The notes beneath the pieces are model-generated. The model saw nothing but the letters and a program-made list of their open reading frames with translations, did not search any database and was not told where the DNA came from. A stretch of 11,655 nucleotides of DNA, taken from assembly GCA_000697335.1 (NCBI GenBank), contig JNEM01006117.1:1-11655 (forward strand), read 5' to 3'. Source of the DNA: Conidiobolus incongruus B7586 (taxonomy: Eukaryota; Entomophthoromycota; Entomophthoromycetes; Entomophthorales; Conidiobolaceae). The number at the start of each line of letters is the position of its first letter. The first letter of the stretch is position 1. Of this stretch, positions 9,624 to 11,655 are shown in pieces. A program made the position numbers and the translations under genes.

Positions 9624-9833
9624 CCGATTAATAATGATAATAATCTTAAAAAATTGGAGGAAAGTTTGATATTTGCTGATGCAGAAAGGGTAAGCTATCC
9701 ACTAGTTAATTACTTTAAATATTTTGAAATTGATATCATTAAAATACAAATTGTATTAACATTTCATGAATTCTATCTTACTTTTTCTTTTCTTATACAA
9801 TTGATCATTAACTTTCAGAATAATCATATTTAA
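9624..9833 (+). other. Unassigned open stretch with local GC rise and donor-like site
   Basis: A frame without ATG is open from after TGA 9621-9623 to TAA 9831-9833. Its central part (about 9654-9706) is clearly richer in G and C than the surroundings and reads LEESLIFADAERVSYPLV. A good 5' splice-site match, AGG|GTAAGC, lies at 9690. It could be an exon relic or a non-coding exon, or chance. No family is recognised. Confidence 0.15.
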
Positions 9834-10409
9834 AACTTTATAATACTTCATTCTTTAAAATTAATTATTAATTTTGAATTCTATGAAGTTTATTTTGTTT
9901 TTAAATTTTTAGGAAATAAAAATTTCTTAATTAAATTCTAATAAATATAATATACAAAATAGTTTACAAATAATCAGTTATAGGTTGAAGTTAGACTTTA
10001 ATTATAAATTTATTGATATTAAATATTCTAACAAAAATGGAGATTTGTTTCCATTAAATTTTGCTACAAAATCTTTCAAATATTTTCTATTATAATTTTA
10101 AATTTAGTTAAAAATGAAAAATTCTCTAAATTTAATATAACTCTAAATAAAAACAATGCCATATGTTATGAAGTATTGCTTGATCAAATTTCGACCATAA
10201 TCCAAATTATTATATAATAATGAGTAAAATTATATATTATGTAAAGATATATGTATATGTTTAATTTACTTTTTTGTAAACAAAATCGATTAACAGGAAT
10301 AATCATTGGACAGAAAATTATCCCATAATAATTTAAAGATATCGATTATAATAAGTAAGAATATTGAAATTGTGACTGATAGAGAAAATATAATCAAGCT
10401 ATTCTCAAT

Positions 10410-10742
10410 ATGACAGAAGAGTTGAGCTCAAAATACGATTTACAACTATCAAATTATAATTTACAGCGAATTACCACTCTAAAAAGTATTTATTGTATAT
10501 TGTCAGGCTCAATTTGCGGTATTCTAGGGTTTACGAATTGGTCAGGCTTTATCTTTTATATTGGCTCTACATTATTGTTAAACATACTTTTATTATTAAC
10601 TATTAATTCCAAATCGCAATTTAATAAGGTGAATTACCTCACCAATTATTATGACGTATTTTCGATTGGCTTATTTGCTGAATTACCTTCTTTTATTTTG
10701 TTTTGGACCTTGTTATATGGCTTAATTCATATTTATATTTAA
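10410..10742 (+). CDS. EMC6: ER membrane protein complex subunit 6
   Basis: EMC6 is a small core membrane subunit of the EMC, which inserts tail-anchored and polytopic proteins into the ER membrane. The intronless frame encodes 110 residues, the same length as human EMC6, and aligns along its hydrophobic core: human GILGLTGLYGFIFYLLAS corresponds to GILGFTNWSGFIFYIGST here (37-54), and human YVLFWTFLYGMVHVY to FILFWTLLYGLIHIY (95-109). Three membrane segments are expected at about 25-41, 45-64 and 84-109, with a short hydrophilic N-terminus and a polar loop at 65-80. A stop in frame at 10380 with no ATG before 10410 fixes the start. AATAAA at 10854-10859 is a candidate poly(A) signal 112 bases past the stop. 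Confidence 0.93.
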   Translation: MTEELSSKYDLQLSNYNLQRITTLKSIYCILSGSICGILGFTNWSGFIFYIGSTLLLNILLLLTINSKSQFNKVNYLTNYYDVFSIGLFAELPSFILFWTLLYGLIHIYI

Positions 10743-10829
10743 AATACAATGAAATCCAAAGTTGGTGTCTAGTGTTAGATGAGGCATATCTTCGTGGGAA
10801 GATCGTTTATATATTATTCTCTTTTAAAC

Positions 10830-10856
10830 ATTTGATCTAATCTAATCTAATCAAAT
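10830..10856. repeat. Small inverted repeat enclosing (ATCTA)n
   Basis: ATTTGAT at 10830-10836 is the reverse complement of ATCAAAT at 10850-10856. The 13-base loop is made of CTAAT/CTA repeats. The right arm overlaps the candidate AATAAA signal of EMC6, so the structure sits where 3' end formation is expected. The short stem makes a functional claim weak. Confidence 0.4.
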
Positions 10857-10861
10857 AAAAT

Positions 10862-10862
<1 letters not shown>

Positions 10863-10892
<30 letters not shown>
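10863..10892. repeat. (ATT)n microsatellite, nine units
   Basis: A perfect run of ATT trinucleotides occupies 10864-10890, with partial units at each end. It is the only clean microsatellite of this length in the window and lies in the 3' flank of EMC6. Confidence 0.95.
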
Positions 10893-10893
<1 letters not shown>

Positions 10894-11187
10894 AATTTTA
10901 AAAAAATTTCTGTGCTGAATTACGATTTAAAGAAGCATTTCAAATAATTAATTTATTTAATTTTCTAATTTAAACTGTTAATCAAATAAATTAAATTTTG
11001 GTGAGAGTTTTTCATTTAAAGTATTTTTGATTTTATTTGGAAAATATAAAATATATTAGTTTTAGAATCAGATGAACTGAGGTCCTCTAGTTAAAATTTT
11101 TTCATATATTATCAAAATAAATTATTATAAAGTTTGATTTATTACAGTTTTATGGCGTTTACAAAATAATACTAAATTTGATTACAC

Positions 11188-11655
11188 TTAAGCAGATTGA
11201 GCACATAAAGCTTCAATTTCTTCAACTGTCTTGGGAACAGTAGTCAAATTACGGTAACCATCCTTAGTAATGACGACATCGTCTTCAATACGGACACCGC
11301 CAATCTTAATGAAACGATCAACAACATCGTTGTTAAGATACTTGGCAACGTTGGGATCCTTTCTGGCAAATTCAATGAGGGGTTCGGCGAAGTAAATACC
11401 GGGTTCAACAGTAACAACATTGCCTTCTTCCAAGGTACGACGCATTCTGAGATAACGGATACCAGGAGCATCAATGCGTTCAACACCTTTAGGATAACCA
11501 CCAACATCGTGGACATCAAGACCAATGGAGTGACCGAGACCGTGGGGGAAGAAAACGGCAACAACGTGGTTCTTGAGTAATTCTTCGGGAGTACCGTTAC
11601 AGATACCCATTTGGATGAGGTGCTTGGCAGCAACTTCCATGGCAAGATAGTGCAT
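11188..11655 (-). CDS. PEPD: Prolidase (Xaa-Pro dipeptidase, PEPD), C-terminal part
   Basis: Prolidase is a cytosolic metallopeptidase of the M24B family that cleaves dipeptides with C-terminal proline. The 155 residues seen are the last third of the pita-bread catalytic domain; the rest lies beyond 11655. The first visible Met corresponds to an internal Met of human PEPD (DMHRLADRI), so it is not the start. Three of the five metal ligands are in view: His42 in FFPHGLGHSIGLDVHD, Glu84 in TVEPGIYF and Glu124 in GGVRIEDDVVI, matching human His370, Glu412 and Glu452. DVGGYPKGVERIDAPG and the end TVPKTVEEIEAL also follow PEPD rather than aminopeptidase P. The two aspartate ligands should lie upstream, outside the window. 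No intron is seen in this part. The higher GC and regular codon use suggest a well-expressed gene. Confidence 0.96.
   Translation of the reverse strand: MHYLAMEVAAKHLIQMGICNGTPEELLKNHVVAVFFPHGLGHSIGLDVHDVGGYPKGVERIDAPGIRYLRMRRTLEEGNVVTVEPGIYFAEPLIEFARKDPNVAKYLNNDVVDRFIKIGGVRIEDDVVITKDGYRNLTTVPKTVEEIEALCAQSA

Larger units (their letters stand above)
8220..10409. other. Long AT-rich divergent spacer, no recognised gene
   Basis: These 2190 bases lie between the divergent TBC-like and EMC6 starts and must contain both promoters. Most of it is extremely AT-rich with stops in all frames. Exceptions are an open stretch at 8264-8505, an open stretch of raised GC near 9624-9833, and a group of small inverted repeats at 9042-9096. 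I see no tRNA boxes, no terminal inverted repeats or LTRs, and no transposase or reverse transcriptase fragments. Confidence 0.65.
10743..11187. other. Convergent 3' spacer between EMC6 and prolidase
   Basis: These 445 bases contain the 3' ends of two convergent genes. A candidate hairpin and a trinucleotide repeat follow EMC6, described separately. On the minus strand AATAAA at 11143-11138 is about 45 bases past the prolidase stop. No open frame of note is present. Confidence 0.65.

Noticed and set aside
8220-10409. Possible mobile element, tRNA or repeat array in the long spacer
   Set aside because: No terminal repeats, target-site duplications, transposase-like frames, tRNA A/B boxes or regularly spaced repeats could be found by eye.
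11244-11645. Second long minus-strand frame within prolidase
   Set aside because: It overlaps the prolidase frame, which carries all the family motifs; this is a shadow caused by the higher GC of the exon.

Overview
This window is nuclear DNA from an AT-rich, intron-bearing eukaryote. Coding exons are clearly richer in G and C than the spaces between genes. Introns are short (50 to 61 bases, one of 99), start with GT and end with AG, and several carry a CTAAT-like branch-site motif near the 3' end. The standard genetic code fits every gene. The gene set (dolichol kinase, CCT zeta, Hub1, a mitochondrial ribosomal protein, a TBC1D20/Gyp8-type Rab GAP, EMC6, prolidase) is conserved across eukaryotes. 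The small introns, compact genes and AT-rich spacers suggest a fungus, perhaps an early-diverging AT-rich lineage. That placement is inference, not proof.

Layout from left to right: the 3' part of a dolichol kinase gene (+, from before position 1 to 1273, six exons in view); the complete CCT6 gene (-, 3601 to 1728, five exons), convergent with it; a 1.2 kb AT-rich spacer; HUB1 (-, 4997 to 4776, one exon), head to head across 325 bases with the mL46 gene (+, 5323 to 6164, three exons); a TBC1D20/GYP8-like gene (-, 8219 to 6623, two exons), convergent with mL46; a 2.2 kb AT-rich spacer with no recognised gene; EMC6 (+, 10410 to 10742, one exon); and the C-terminal part of a prolidase gene (-, 11655 to 11188), which runs out of the window.

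The genes are ordinary housekeeping genes and form no obvious cluster. Dolichol kinase, EMC6 and the TBC1D20-like protein share only a link to the endoplasmic reticulum and early secretory route. I see no transposon, virus-like element, CRISPR array, tRNA or rRNA, and I do not think the window holds a new multi-gene system.

The most unusual feature is the start of CCT6. Its initiator ATG appears to be split by the first intron (AT before it, G after it), so the unspliced transcript would read ATG directly followed by TAA. Other points for a second look are tandem 3' splice sites in the dolichol kinase gene and two short open stretches with raised GC in the 2.2 kb spacer.
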